Of a stretch of DNA of 64,000 bases, positions 44,787 through 52,916 are shown in pieces. The DNA lies in the NCBI RefSeq assembly GCF_014844035.1, contig NZ_CP062159.1, forward strand, positions 4,340,001 to 4,404,000, in the 5' to 3' direction. The notes under the pieces were generated by a model. It ran no database searches, was not told the DNA's origin, and saw only the letters and a list, made by a program, of their open reading frames with translations. Within the stretch, counting starts at the first letter, position 1, and the number at the start of each line of letters is the position of its first letter. This DNA is from Flavobacterium sp. MDT1-60 (GTDB lineage: Bacteria; Bacteroidota; Bacteroidia; Flavobacteriales; Flavobacteriaceae). The position numbers and the translations under genes were made by a program.

Positions 44787-46226
44787 GCTACCGTCTGGAC
44801 ACATCTCTAAAGAGTATCCAACCTTGCATGACTGAATTGAATTTTTGCAGGCCAATCCAAAAGGTTGTGATGCCTGGTTTTCTTTCTGAAAGATAACCTT
44901 TCCATCCTCCTAATCTAGCAATAGCCCATATATATCGTTTCAAATCTGACGATTTATATGGGTTTTTTAGTTTTTCTGTTTTACCCTCTAATTGTGTGAT
45001 TTGCAATTCTAAACATTCCATTTCTTGCTCTGAAAAACAGCTTCTGGGTTCAGTCTCTTCTTCGCAGCCATAGGCGATTTGCATAATAAAGAGCTTTATA
45101 ATAGTCTCCAGCATCAAAAGACATAGTTTACGAACTGCTTTGCCTTGGGATAATTCGCTAGCTTCTATGTTGAAGCCCTCTTTCTTTAAAATTCTAAATA
45201 CTTCTTCGATAGTCCACCTGTAGGTATACCATTGGATACAAAGTAATGCAGTTTGCAGATCTTCAACTTTCTTTGTCGTTAGTAATCTCCAAAGTATTGG
45301 GTTTTCAATGTTTTCTCCAACCTCTTTTGCCTCAATAGCGTAAAGCTTGATTTTATCAGGAAGATGTTTACCTGAATATTGATGTTTGCCTATTGTTATT
45401 TCTGAAAAGCGTACTTCTATAGTAGCTGTTCTTTTCTGGATATTTCTCCTTTTGTCTCCTTCTAGTTCAATTGTGTACATCCCTTGAAGCGGCTGAGAAC
45501 TTAGATGATCGAAAAGTTTGATTTTATTACCCAACAATCGATTAAATCGGGATCTAATCAATAAATGTGTTTTACTGTCTGGGACAAGGCAAAATTGTTC
45601 AAAAATATCTCCCTCTCTGTCCTGAATAATGATTATTTCTTTTGCTTTACTTAGTCTTTTCTTAGTTTCAAGAGAAGAATCGATCCATCTGTAAGACTCT
45701 TTTTCTTCAATGGGTATACGATTGTGAGTATTGGTCTTCATTTTAGGTGGCAGTTCATGACTTCTATTCCATATTTTCACATCTGAAAAACCATATGGCA
45801 TTAAAGTATCTGCATCTATGATAAAACTCGGATGAATAAAAAAGCCAAGTCCACCAACAGAAGCATTGGTCAGTCCAATTGACTCATCCTTTTTGATCCT
45901 GTTTCTGTGATTATAAAGGTTTATTTCACTACTGTCCTGAATACACAAAACAGATTTATCTTCAACGCAGCTTACACAATTAAGAGACATGTTCTTTATA
46001 ATATCAGCCTCACTGACATTATCATTTTGCAAAAATCGGTAAATCGCTTTGGCTTCAGCGTCACTTTCTGCTAATTGTCTTATCGAATAAATACTATTAG
46101 CAAACAAGCGATTGAGAATAGAATTACCTCTATTCAACAATCGCTTGTCTTTTAAATTTTCAAAATATCTAGTCTGCACTTTTTCTCAAATATAATTAAA
46201 AAAAATATTTGTGTCCAGACGGTAGC
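44787..46226 (-). mobile_element. IS4-family (Tn5/IS50-like) insertion sequence, complete
   Basis: A 1440-base element with perfect 17-bp terminal inverted repeats, GCTACCGTCTGGACACA (44787-44803) and its complement (46210-46226). It is flanked by direct repeats TTATTTGG (44779-44786 and 46227-46234); an extra shared G makes 8 or 9 bases possible. Both are as expected for IS4-family insertion. One intact transposase gene fills it. Perfect ends and a clean target duplication show that the insertion is recent. Confidence 0.95.
44788..46179 (-). CDS. IS4-family transposase, Tn5-like
   Basis: A 463-residue transposase. The N-terminus (RYFENLKDKRLLNRGNSILN and AIYRFLQNDNVSEADIIKNM) matches the Tn5-type DNA-binding domain. 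The DDE triad is Asp82 in LCIQDSSEI, Asp187 in IIQDREGD and Glu325 in the family signature YTYRWTIEEVFRILK (Tyr318, Arg321, Glu325, Lys332 region). The C-terminal IARLGGWKGYLSERKPGITT recalls Tn5's end. No frameshift, so it should be active. The stop lies almost in the left inverted repeat. Confidence 0.95.
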   Translation of the reverse strand: MQTRYFENLKDKRLLNRGNSILNRLFANSIYSIRQLAESDAEAKAIYRFLQNDNVSEADIIKNMSLNCVSCVEDKSVLCIQDSSEINLYNHRNRIKKDESIGLTNASVGGLGFFIHPSFIIDADTLMPYGFSDVKIWNRSHELPPKMKTNTHNRIPIEEKESYRWIDSSLETKKRLSKAKEIIIIQDREGDIFEQFCLVPDSKTHLLIRSRFNRLLGNKIKLFDHLSSQPLQGMYTIELEGDKRRNIQKRTATIEVRFSEITIGKHQYSGKHLPDKIKLYAIEAKEVGENIENPILWRLLTTKKVEDLQTALLCIQWYTYRWTIEEVFRILKKEGFNIEASELSQGKAVRKLCLLMLETIIKLFIMQIAYGCEEETEPRSCFSEQEMECLELQITQLEGKTEKLKNPYKSSDLKRYIWAIARLGGWKGYLSERKPGITTFWIGLQKFNSVMQGWILFRDVSRR

Positions 46227-46365
46227 TTATTTGGGACTTTTTTTTGCTTGTTTGCTTCGCAATTCGACTAAAGCCCCGTGTCAGGTTTCAGTTTCTAAAC
46301 TGAATAAAATTTTACCACAAAGCACGCAACAAGATTCAGCTTAAAACTTGAAGCTGAGGCAAAAA

Positions 46366-46818
46366 CTATTTCAAAATCTGCGAAGCGTGCTCTTTTGTTT
46401 TTACTTTTTCGATTACTTCTTCGATAATTCCTTTTTCATCAATTACGAAAGTGGTTCTGTGAATTCCGTCGTATTCTCTTCCCATGAACTTTTTTGGCCC
46501 CCAAACACCAAAAGCATTGATAACTGATTTGTCTTCATCTGCTAATAATGGAAAAGGAAATTCGTATTTGTCTTTAAATTTTGTTTGTGCTTTTTGACTG
46601 TCGGCACTTACGCCAAGAAGTTCGTAATTGTTTGCTTTAAAACGCTCAAAATTATCTCTTAAATCACAAGCTTCTGCAGTACAGCCTGGCGTATTAGCTT
46701 TTGGATAAAAGAAAACGACTAATTTTTTTCCGGCATAATCTGCCAATTTATGTGTTTTCCCGTCCTGATCTATTCCTGAGAAGTTTGGCGCTTTATCGCC
46801 TGCTTTTAATGTTGTCAT
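46366..46818 (-). CDS. bcp: Thioredoxin-dependent thiol peroxidase (Bcp/PrxQ)
   Basis: A 150-residue peroxiredoxin. FFYPKANTPGCTAEACDLRD holds the peroxidatic Cys46 and resolving Cys51, the close pair typical of the Bcp/PrxQ subfamily. KAPNFSGIDQDGKTHKLADY and GREYDGIHRTTFVIDEKG complete the fold. It reduces hydrogen and organic peroxides in the cytoplasm with thioredoxin. It is divergent from nth, 159 bases away, and is a single-gene unit downstream of the insertion sequence. Confidence 0.95.
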   Translation of the reverse strand: MTTLKAGDKAPNFSGIDQDGKTHKLADYAGKKLVVFFYPKANTPGCTAEACDLRDNFERFKANNYELLGVSADSQKAQTKFKDKYEFPFPLLADEDKSVINAFGVWGPKKFMGREYDGIHRTTFVIDEKGIIEEVIEKVKTKEHASQILK

Positions 46819-46977
46819 GTTGATATTTTAGATTTTAGATTTTTTAGAAAACAGAATATAAATTAAAGAATATAGACTTGCTTTTAAAAATAAGAACTCG
46901 TAACTTTTATCTCGCAACTCCTAACCATTAACTTTTAACTTATAATTCACTATTTTTACGAGATTAAAAATACGGAA

Positions 46978-47634
46978 ATGAATAAAGAAGCCCGCGTACA
47001 ATTTGTTATAAATACGTTAAAAGAACTCTACCCTACTATACCTGTTCCGCTTGATCATAAAGACCCTTATACTTTATTAATTGCAGTTTTACTTTCGGCA
47101 CAATGCACCGATGTACGTGTGAATCAGATTACGCCATTACTTTTTGCGAAGGCCGATAATCCTTATGATATGATTAAAATGTCGATTGAAGAAATTAAGG
47201 AAATTATTCGGCCTTGTGGTTTATCTCCAATGAAATCGAAAGGAATTCATGGTTTGTCACATATTTTGATTGATAAACATGACGGAAAAGTTCCACAAAG
47301 TTTTGAAGCGCTTGAAGAATTGCCAGCTGTTGGGCATAAAACAGCTAGTGTTGTAATGTCTCAGGCTTTTGGTGTTCCTGCTTTTCCAGTTGACACACAC
47401 ATTCATAGATTGATGCATCGATGGAATCTTTCGAACGGAAAAAATGTAGTTCAGACTGAAAAAGATGCAAAAAGATTGTTCCCAAGAGAAATATGGAACG
47501 ACTTACATCTTCAGATTATTTGGTACGGGAGAGAATATTCGCCTGCGAGAGGCTGGAGTTTAGAGAAAGACATTATTACCAGAACTATTGGTAAAAAATC
47601 AATAATAGAAGAAGCTGCTAAAAAGAAAATTTAG
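46978..47634 (+). CDS. nth: Endonuclease III, lacking the iron-sulfur ligands
   Basis: A 218-residue DNA glycosylase/AP lyase of base excision repair that removes oxidised pyrimidines. The helix-hairpin-helix LPAVGHKTASVV holds catalytic Lys121 and VDTHIHR holds Asp139. Canonical Nth ends with four Cys (C-x6-C-x2-C-x5-C) that hold a [4Fe-4S] cluster; here this region reads YGREYSPARGWSLEKDIITRTIG, with no Cys after residue 80. The cluster is therefore absent. The 3' end of the gene is also half of a terminator hairpin. Confidence 0.9.
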   Translation: MNKEARVQFVINTLKELYPTIPVPLDHKDPYTLLIAVLLSAQCTDVRVNQITPLLFAKADNPYDMIKMSIEEIKEIIRPCGLSPMKSKGIHGLSHILIDKHDGKVPQSFEALEELPAVGHKTASVVMSQAFGVPAFPVDTHIHRLMHRWNLSNGKNVVQTEKDAKRLFPREIWNDLHLQIIWYGREYSPARGWSLEKDIITRTIGKKSIIEEAAKKKI

Positions 47635-47647
47635 CAGCTTCTTTTAT
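47609..47647. terminator. Terminator overlapping the end of nth
   Basis: GAAGCTGCTAAA (47611-47622) in the last nth codons pairs with TTTAGCAGCTTC (47630-47641), followed by a T run; the stem includes the stop codon region. It may also stop the convergent TPR gene on the other strand. Confidence 0.7.
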
Positions 47648-47650
47648 TTT

Positions 47651-48714
47651 TTACATGCTGCTTTTTAGAGCATTATATTCATTTGTCATATCGAGCGATC
47701 TGTAAATTCCTAAAAGTGATTTTGTTGCATCTGTATTTTTAGGCTCTAAAGTAAGGGCTTTTTTAAGATATGGGATTGCACTACGGGCAATATCATCTTT
47801 CCTGGCATTTAACTTATCATATTTTTGCATCTCTCCGGCAGAAGTTCCTAAATTTGCTATTTCATCAGCAATATCTTTTTTCTCCTCTAATTTCAGGTAA
47901 GCCATATTGATATAAGCATCAACATAATTAGGGTCAAGTTCTAAAACATAATTATAAATTACCTCAGCTTTAGCATACTGTTTTTTCTCCAGATAAGAAT
48001 AAGCTAAATTGCTATTCACACTTATTTTTCTGGAAGGAACCGACTCTGTTCTTGGTTTTTCATAAAGACCTTGCTGAATAGCAGATTCTCTTGCTTTTGG
48101 TGAAACAAAAACATCTTCTTCTTTTGTTTCTTATTTGTGGCGTAATACAAAACTCCTTTCCCTGAAAAATTAATCTTTTTTAAGTTTTCATAATATTTAA
48201 TTGCCGAGTCATAATCCTTGGCATTTATAGATGAAGATGCTGCATTATACAAGTTTATTGTATCCTTTTTATCAAACAAATAAACTTTGTAACTTTTCTC
48301 TGCACTTTCTTTAAATTTACCAGAATTAAAATCGGCCATCGCACCATCAACAAGACTCGATTTCATTTCTTTTAATGCCGCATTCGCTTTAACGGTAAAT
48401 TTGAATTTCCCTGATTCATTCTCATATAAAAATACATCCTGATATGCCTGAGAGGCTAATGTAAAGTTATTAGCTGCATCTATATTTTTTACAGCTAAAT
48501 CTTTTAAAACATTTCCTTTTAAAAAATAATAATCTGATTTATTTTCATCAGATGCATTAAGAATAAGATATTCTGTTTTATTTAAAATTGCCAGAGCTTC
48601 CTGGCTTTTCCCTTTGTCATACAAAGACTGTGCGTCTTTGATCTGGTCTTGTTGAGCAAATGCTCCGATGGTTATCAATAGAAAAAATGATACTATCTGT
48701 AGGTTCTTCTTCAT
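47651..48714 (-). pseudogene. TPR-repeat exported protein, frameshifted
   Basis: Two adjacent frames are one gene: 48714-48022 (signal peptide MKKNLQIVSFFLLITIGAFAQ, then TPR helices AQSLYDKGKSQEALAIL, FNSGKFKESAEKSYKVYL and YDSAIKYYENLKKINFSG) and 48019-47651 (YLEKKQYAKAEVIYNYVLEL, AIPYLKKALTLEPKNTDATK). Near 48122-48129 (TTTT then G then TTT) the first frame becomes QKKKMFLFHQK; shifting -1 gives KEEDVFVSPKARESAIQQGL and YEKPRTESVPSRKISV, running straight into the second frame. One restored base gives 354 residues. It probably scaffolds envelope proteins. Confidence 0.88.
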
Positions 48715-49270
48715 TTGGGTTTGATTTGGTTGTTAAATACACTTGGGTTTTTAAAGTGATTTTTTTTTAAAGAATACATTTTTAGGTGAAATGAAATTCT
48801 GAAAACCACTCATTGCATTAATACTTTTCCATAAAAACATTTAAAGACGTACAACAAACAAACAAAATAAGTCAGTGTAATTTTTCTTCATAAATTATTG
48901 GTTATTGGGTTAAACATTTTTTTTCACATCATTAATTATCTAATTATTTAATTGTTTTAATACGAAAAACTTCCATAATAAGTAATTTCCCTGTATTTAA
49001 ATCAACTTTTTTAACTAAAATAAAACTAAATACCGAATAAACAAATAAATTTTAACCTAATTATAACATTTTAACTAAACCACGAGAAAAATCACACAAA
49101 AAAGTAGGTAATTAAAATTTAGGAATAAAAAAATCATACTAATAATCTTACTTTATAATTAAACATATAAAAAAAACTCACTATCTGCATTTGTGTACAA
49201 ATAGTGAGTTTTTCAAACCAAAATAATTTGGTTCTTGTAAAATAAACATCCGACTAAAATAGTGGGCTGT
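48715..49270. other. AT-rich gene-free region upstream of the TPR gene
   Basis: A gap of 556 bases, very AT-rich. Apart from the terminator at 49173-49212 I see no frame with convincing sequence, no repeat and no clear promoter, though the TPR gene's promoter should lie near 48720-48800. Confidence 0.5.
49173..49214 (-). terminator. Terminator after the sigma factor operon
   Basis: A perfect 12-bp stem AAAACTCACTAT (49173-49184) with its complement at 49201-49212 and a 16-base loop; on the minus strand a T run follows. It ends the sigma factor and microprotein transcript. Confidence 0.8.
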
Positions 49271-49414
49271 TTAATTAGCTATAATCTCAAAACTTTTATC
49301 TTGAACTTTCACAACTGTTAGTGCTTGTGAATAGTTTAGCAAGAAAGAAACAACTTCTTTCTTAGGTTTTAGATTTTTAGAAGCTAATTCCTTCTTAGAG
49401 TAAATTTTCGCCAT
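49271..49414 (-). CDS. 47-residue basic microprotein next to the sigma factor
   Basis: A frame from ATG 49414 to TAA 49271, 50 bases after the sigma factor stop and upstream of a terminator. The product is 47 residues: MAKIYSKKELASKNLKPKKE, then a VVSFLLNYSQALTVVKV segment and a DKSFEIIAN tail. The start is strongly basic, then amphipathic; no cysteines and no leader. I recall closely similar short proteins in related Flavobacterium genomes, but not a function. Its position suggests that it is co-expressed with the sigma factor and could act on it or on RNA polymerase. Confidence 0.7.
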   Translation of the reverse strand: MAKIYSKKELASKNLKPKKEVVSFLLNYSQALTVVKVQDKSFEIIAN

Positions 49415-49464
49415 ACTACAAATATGTTTATATAAAGTATAACGAGCTAATTTTCAAAATAGTA

Positions 49465-50049
49465 TTAGTTGGTTAAAATAATTTGATGTTTATCAATTAT
49501 TTTTCTCAAATTCATTAAAGCATAACGCATTCTTCCTAGCGCAGTATTGATACTAACATCCGTTAATTCAGAGATTTCCTTGAAACTCATGTCCTGATAC
49601 ATACGCATTACCAATACTTCTTTTTGATCTTCAGGAAGCTCTTCAATCAATCTTTTCAAGTCAACTTCCACCTGATCAACGATCATTTTGCCTTCAATAG
49701 TTAAGGAATTGTCAGACATAACAGAAAAAATAGAAAACTCTTCTGTTTCTCTGTACATTGGCATTTTTTTGGTTTTACGAAAGTGATCTACAATTAAATT
49801 GTGAGAAATACGCATAACCCAAGGCAAAAATTTACCTTCTTCATTATATGAATTACTTTTTAAGGTTTTGATTACCTTAATAAAAGTGTCTTGAAAAATA
49901 TCGTTTGAAATATCTCTATCAGCAATCTTTGAATATATGAATCCATATATTTTAGACTCGTGCCTTTTAATTAGTATCGAAAGAGCAGTTTCATTGCCTT
50001 CGATATAATTTTTTACTAATAGAGCGTCTGGAATATGCAGATCTGCCAT
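49465..50049 (-). CDS. ECF-like sigma-70 family RNA polymerase sigma factor
   Basis: A 194-residue sigma factor with regions 2 and 4 only. Region 2 (about 22-92) includes YGFIYSKIADRDISNDIFQD, FIKVIKTLK and FLPWVMRISHNLIVDHFRK. Region 4 (about 130-186) includes ELPEDQKEVLVMRMYQDMSF and a helix-turn-helix KEISELTDVSINTALGRMRYALMNLRK. No anti-sigma gene is adjacent, unlike many ECF factors; instead a 47-residue microprotein follows. It may recognise a particular promoter set, but no target can be seen from here. Confidence 0.92.
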   Translation of the reverse strand: MADLHIPDALLVKNYIEGNETALSILIKRHESKIYGFIYSKIADRDISNDIFQDTFIKVIKTLKSNSYNEEGKFLPWVMRISHNLIVDHFRKTKKMPMYRETEEFSIFSVMSDNSLTIEGKMIVDQVEVDLKRLIEELPEDQKEVLVMRMYQDMSFKEISELTDVSINTALGRMRYALMNLRKIIDKHQIILTN

Positions 50050-50284
50050 AATACTACTTTTTTAGTTTTATAATTTGGAGTAATTTTCTAAAAAGTAATT
50101 TTATTGTATAGGCGTATCTTTTTTTTGTTTATGTTAATATCGTGACCAAATTTAACAAATAATTATTTTAAAAAGCAAATAAAAACAAGAATAATTAATA
50201 GCAAAATATTAAAAAATATAAATAAAAATTAAACTTAATCGATAAAGTGCGTTAAAACATCAGATTTAAAAAATATTAAGGATA
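50050..50284. other. Gene-free region upstream of the sigma factor
   Basis: An AT-rich gap of about 235 bases before the GH16 terminator. TACTTTTT on the minus strand near the sigma factor start is one base off the TAnnTTTG -7 box. No small gene or repeat seen. Confidence 0.4.
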
Positions 50285-50286
50285 AA

Positions 50287-50343
50287 AAAAATAGACATAA
50301 ATAACTCACAATTAAATACTTAAAATACTTATGTCTACTTTTT
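50287..50343 (-). terminator. Terminator after the GH16 gene
   Basis: AAAAATAGACATAA (50287-50300) and TTATGTCTACTTTT (50329-50342) pair with one G-U; on the minus strand a T run follows. It ends the utilisation locus. Confidence 0.65.
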
Positions 50344-50357
50344 AAAGCTTTATTTTG

Positions 50358-51116
50358 CTATTGGTATACACGTACATAATCTATATAATACTTTTGCGGT
50401 AACACCTTATCATCTACTTCAGGGCCTCCAAAATTCCCTCCAATCGCTAAATTTACAATTATGTAAAAAGGCTTATCAAAAGGCCATATATCTTCATTTT
50501 TTACTGTAGGATTAAAAGTATAAACTAAAGCTTTATCTACAAAAAAATCAATTTTATCTTTCGTCCATTCGATTGCATAAACGTGGTATCCTTCTTCAAT
50601 ATTAGGAAAAGCAGTTCTTTTGGTATTGATTGTATTTCCGTGACTGTCTTGCGTATGCAAAGTTGTGTACACCATATGAGGATCTCTTCCGATGTATTCT
50701 AAAATATCTATTTCACCGCTTTTTGGCCAATGAACTTCGTCTATATTAGCACCTAACATCCAGAATGCCGGCCACAAACCGTGCCCAACTGGTAATTTTG
50801 CTCTGGCTTCAATTCGTCCATACAAAAATTCTTTTTTGCCTTTTGTCGTAATTTTGGTCGAAGTGTATTTGTTTTCTTCTTTTTTAGCTTCAATAACAAA
50901 ATTTCCATCTTTAAATTCATGGTTTGTTTTGGTATAAATTTGTCTTTCATTATTTCCGAAACCACAAAGATTCGGACAACCATCGCCAACTTCAAAATTC
51001 CAGTCTTTTTCGTTTAAATCTTTATTATTGAAATTTTCTTCCCAAACAAGTTTCCTCTTTATTTCTTGTGCGAAACAAAAACTGCTAATTAATAGCAATA
51101 CCATTATTTTTTTCAT
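50358..51116 (-). CDS. Secreted GH16 beta-glucanase
   Basis: A 252-residue glycoside hydrolase family 16 enzyme with signal peptide MKKIMVLLLISSFCFA. The catalytic motif ExDxxE is Glu135-Ile-Asp137-Ile-Leu-Glu140 in HWPKSGEIDILEYIG, with nucleophile Glu135 and acid/base Glu140. The LWPAFWMLGANIDE stretch and IYTKTNHEFKDGNFVIEAKK are those of laminarinases (endo-beta-1,3-glucanases). It is a catalytic domain only and is the last gene of the utilisation locus, behind a terminator at 51146, so it may be read through or have its own promoter. Confidence 0.92.
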   Translation of the reverse strand: MKKIMVLLLISSFCFAQEIKRKLVWEENFNNKDLNEKDWNFEVGDGCPNLCGFGNNERQIYTKTNHEFKDGNFVIEAKKEENKYTSTKITTKGKKEFLYGRIEARAKLPVGHGLWPAFWMLGANIDEVHWPKSGEIDILEYIGRDPHMVYTTLHTQDSHGNTINTKRTAFPNIEEGYHVYAIEWTKDKIDFFVDKALVYTFNPTVKNEDIWPFDKPFYIIVNLAIGGNFGGPEVDDKVLPQKYYIDYVRVYQ

Positions 51117-51145
51117 AGTAGCATTTTAAATTTACAAAAATTAAA

Positions 51146-51168
51146 AAGGTCAGCCTAAAACTGACCTT
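51146..51168 (-). terminator. Terminator between the two GH16 genes
   Basis: AAGGTCAG (51146-51153) / CTGACCTT (51161-51168) with a 7-base loop; on the minus strand a T-rich tail follows. It could lower expression of the last gene. Confidence 0.65.
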
Positions 51169-51199
51169 CTCATTTCATTATTACTAATTAATCTATAAT

Positions 51200-52859
51200 C
51201 TATTGATATACTCTTACATAATCAATCTCCATTGAAGACTGCGTAAAAGCCGCATCAATATTGCCTCCCAAATTACCTCCCATTGCAACATTCAGAATTA
51301 AGAAAAAGTCACTATTAAAAGGCAAAGAGCCATCATTAGGAACGGAATGAATCTGAACATCATCTACAAATGTTGTAACTGATGCCGCACTCCAAACCGC
51401 TTTATAAACATGAAATTCGGTTGAAACATTTGGTATTGTTTTAGAGCCAGTATTTCCGCTTCCTCCAGAATGTCCAGGATAATGAAGTGTACTCAAAATA
51501 ACGTTTTGGTTATTACCAACATGTTCCATAATATCAATTTCTCCACAAGCCGGCCATGGTTTAGTAGCATAATTTTGACCCAGCATCCAGATTGCCGGCC
51601 AGGTTCCCGCACCAATAGGAAGTTTAGCCTTAACCTCAATTTTTCCGTAAGTAAAAGCAAATTTAGCATCTGTTTTTAATCTTGCCGAAGAATAATCAGC
51701 TCCGCCTGAAGCTTCTTTTTTAGCTGTAATTTTCAAACTTCCGCCTTGTACAATTACGTTTGTAGCCGAGTTGGTATAATTCTGTTTTTCATTATTCCCC
51801 CAGCCGTTATCACCTTTACCTAAATCGTAATTCCATTTTGTAGCATCAGGAGCTCCGTCAGTATTAAATTCATCTGACCAAACTAGTTTTGTAAAATCTG
51901 CTGGTGGAGCCTGGGTTGGTTTTGTAGTGGTGAAAATATGATACCATGCCAGTGCCGGATTTCCACCCATAACGGCTCTAACTACCATTCTGTTGGCTGT
52001 AATTGACAAAATCTCGTATGAACTCTGACCAATATAATACCCCATAAATCCGTTATCAGAGAAGTTCATTGTTGTTCCTCTGGTTTGAGTTGCGTGATTT
52101 GGATTTGACATTACTACTGATTCTGAAGGACTCAATGAAACTGATTTTTTGCCAGAAGTATTGTATGACAAGCAAGAATCATCGGGTCCGCTTCCTCCAG
52201 CTACACTTGCAAAAGCAGCATTAAAGAAAGTCGATCCTCCATTATTTAATTCAAATTTCAGCTGTTCACCTTCAAGAGAGAATGTCAATACGTTTTCGTA
52301 TAAACAACTACTGCTTGGCGATCCTGCTTTTTCAAAGGCACCTGCCATATAATAGTTTGCATAATAGTTTTTAGTTGCATCCCCATCATTTTGCCCTACA
52401 CCTAAATGTCCAGGCTCAGACGCTGACCAATACCATTTTTTAGAGGTTCCGGCTGTTAAAAACTGAACCGCTTCATCATCACTGAAATTACTTAATACCT
52501 CAACATCAATTGTGGTATTCGTTGCCACACCTCCTTTTCCTGAAGCAATTACCGTTACAGTGTATTTATTTAGTCCTGTTTTAGTAAAACGTTTTGTAAA
52601 TATACCATTTGGCGCATTTTCTGTAGTACCATCAGTAAATACATATTTGTAGGAAATGGCGTTATCTGCAGTTGCAGTAAGTTTTACCATCCCTGATCCG
52701 TCTCCGTTGGGAGCAGCAGTTGTTTTTTCCAACAATCTCAGCTTTGACCTGCAAATTTGTTGGTGCAGACAAATCGCCAAAAGCGTAATCATCTTTTTGG
52801 CAACTTATCACTAGCAGGAGTGCAAAAAGTAATACGAAGTATTTATTATATTTTTTCAT
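51200..52859 (-). pseudogene. PKD-type lipoprotein with GH16 domain, frameshifted near the start
   Basis: Two frames make one gene. From ATG 52859 the lipoprotein start is MKKYNKYFVLLFALLLVISC, then QKDDYAFGDLSAPTNLQVKA. At a run of six T (52723-52728; A on the coding strand) this frame ends in junk, but the other frame continues TTAAPNGDGSGMVKLTATAD, a PKD-like domain, a middle domain (AVQFLTAGTSKKWYWSASEP) and a C-terminal GH16 domain with GEIDIMEHVG. Removing one A gives an intact 552-residue lipoprotein. If the indel is real, the membrane signal is lost from the catalytic part. Confidence 0.9.
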
Positions 52860-52916
52860 TTTGTTATTTTTTATAAAATGTAAATTCATTTTAATCTCAT
52901 TTAAAAAGCGCTTATT

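Larger units (their letters stand above)
44769..46245 (+). terminator. Terminator of the conserved unknown gene, split by an insertion sequence
   Basis: AAAAAGTCCC (44769-44778) and GGGACTTTTT (46233-46242, plus three T) are complementary arms that would form a terminator with loop TTATTT if the insertion sequence and one copy of its target duplication were removed. The IS therefore lies exactly in the loop. Confidence 0.8.
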
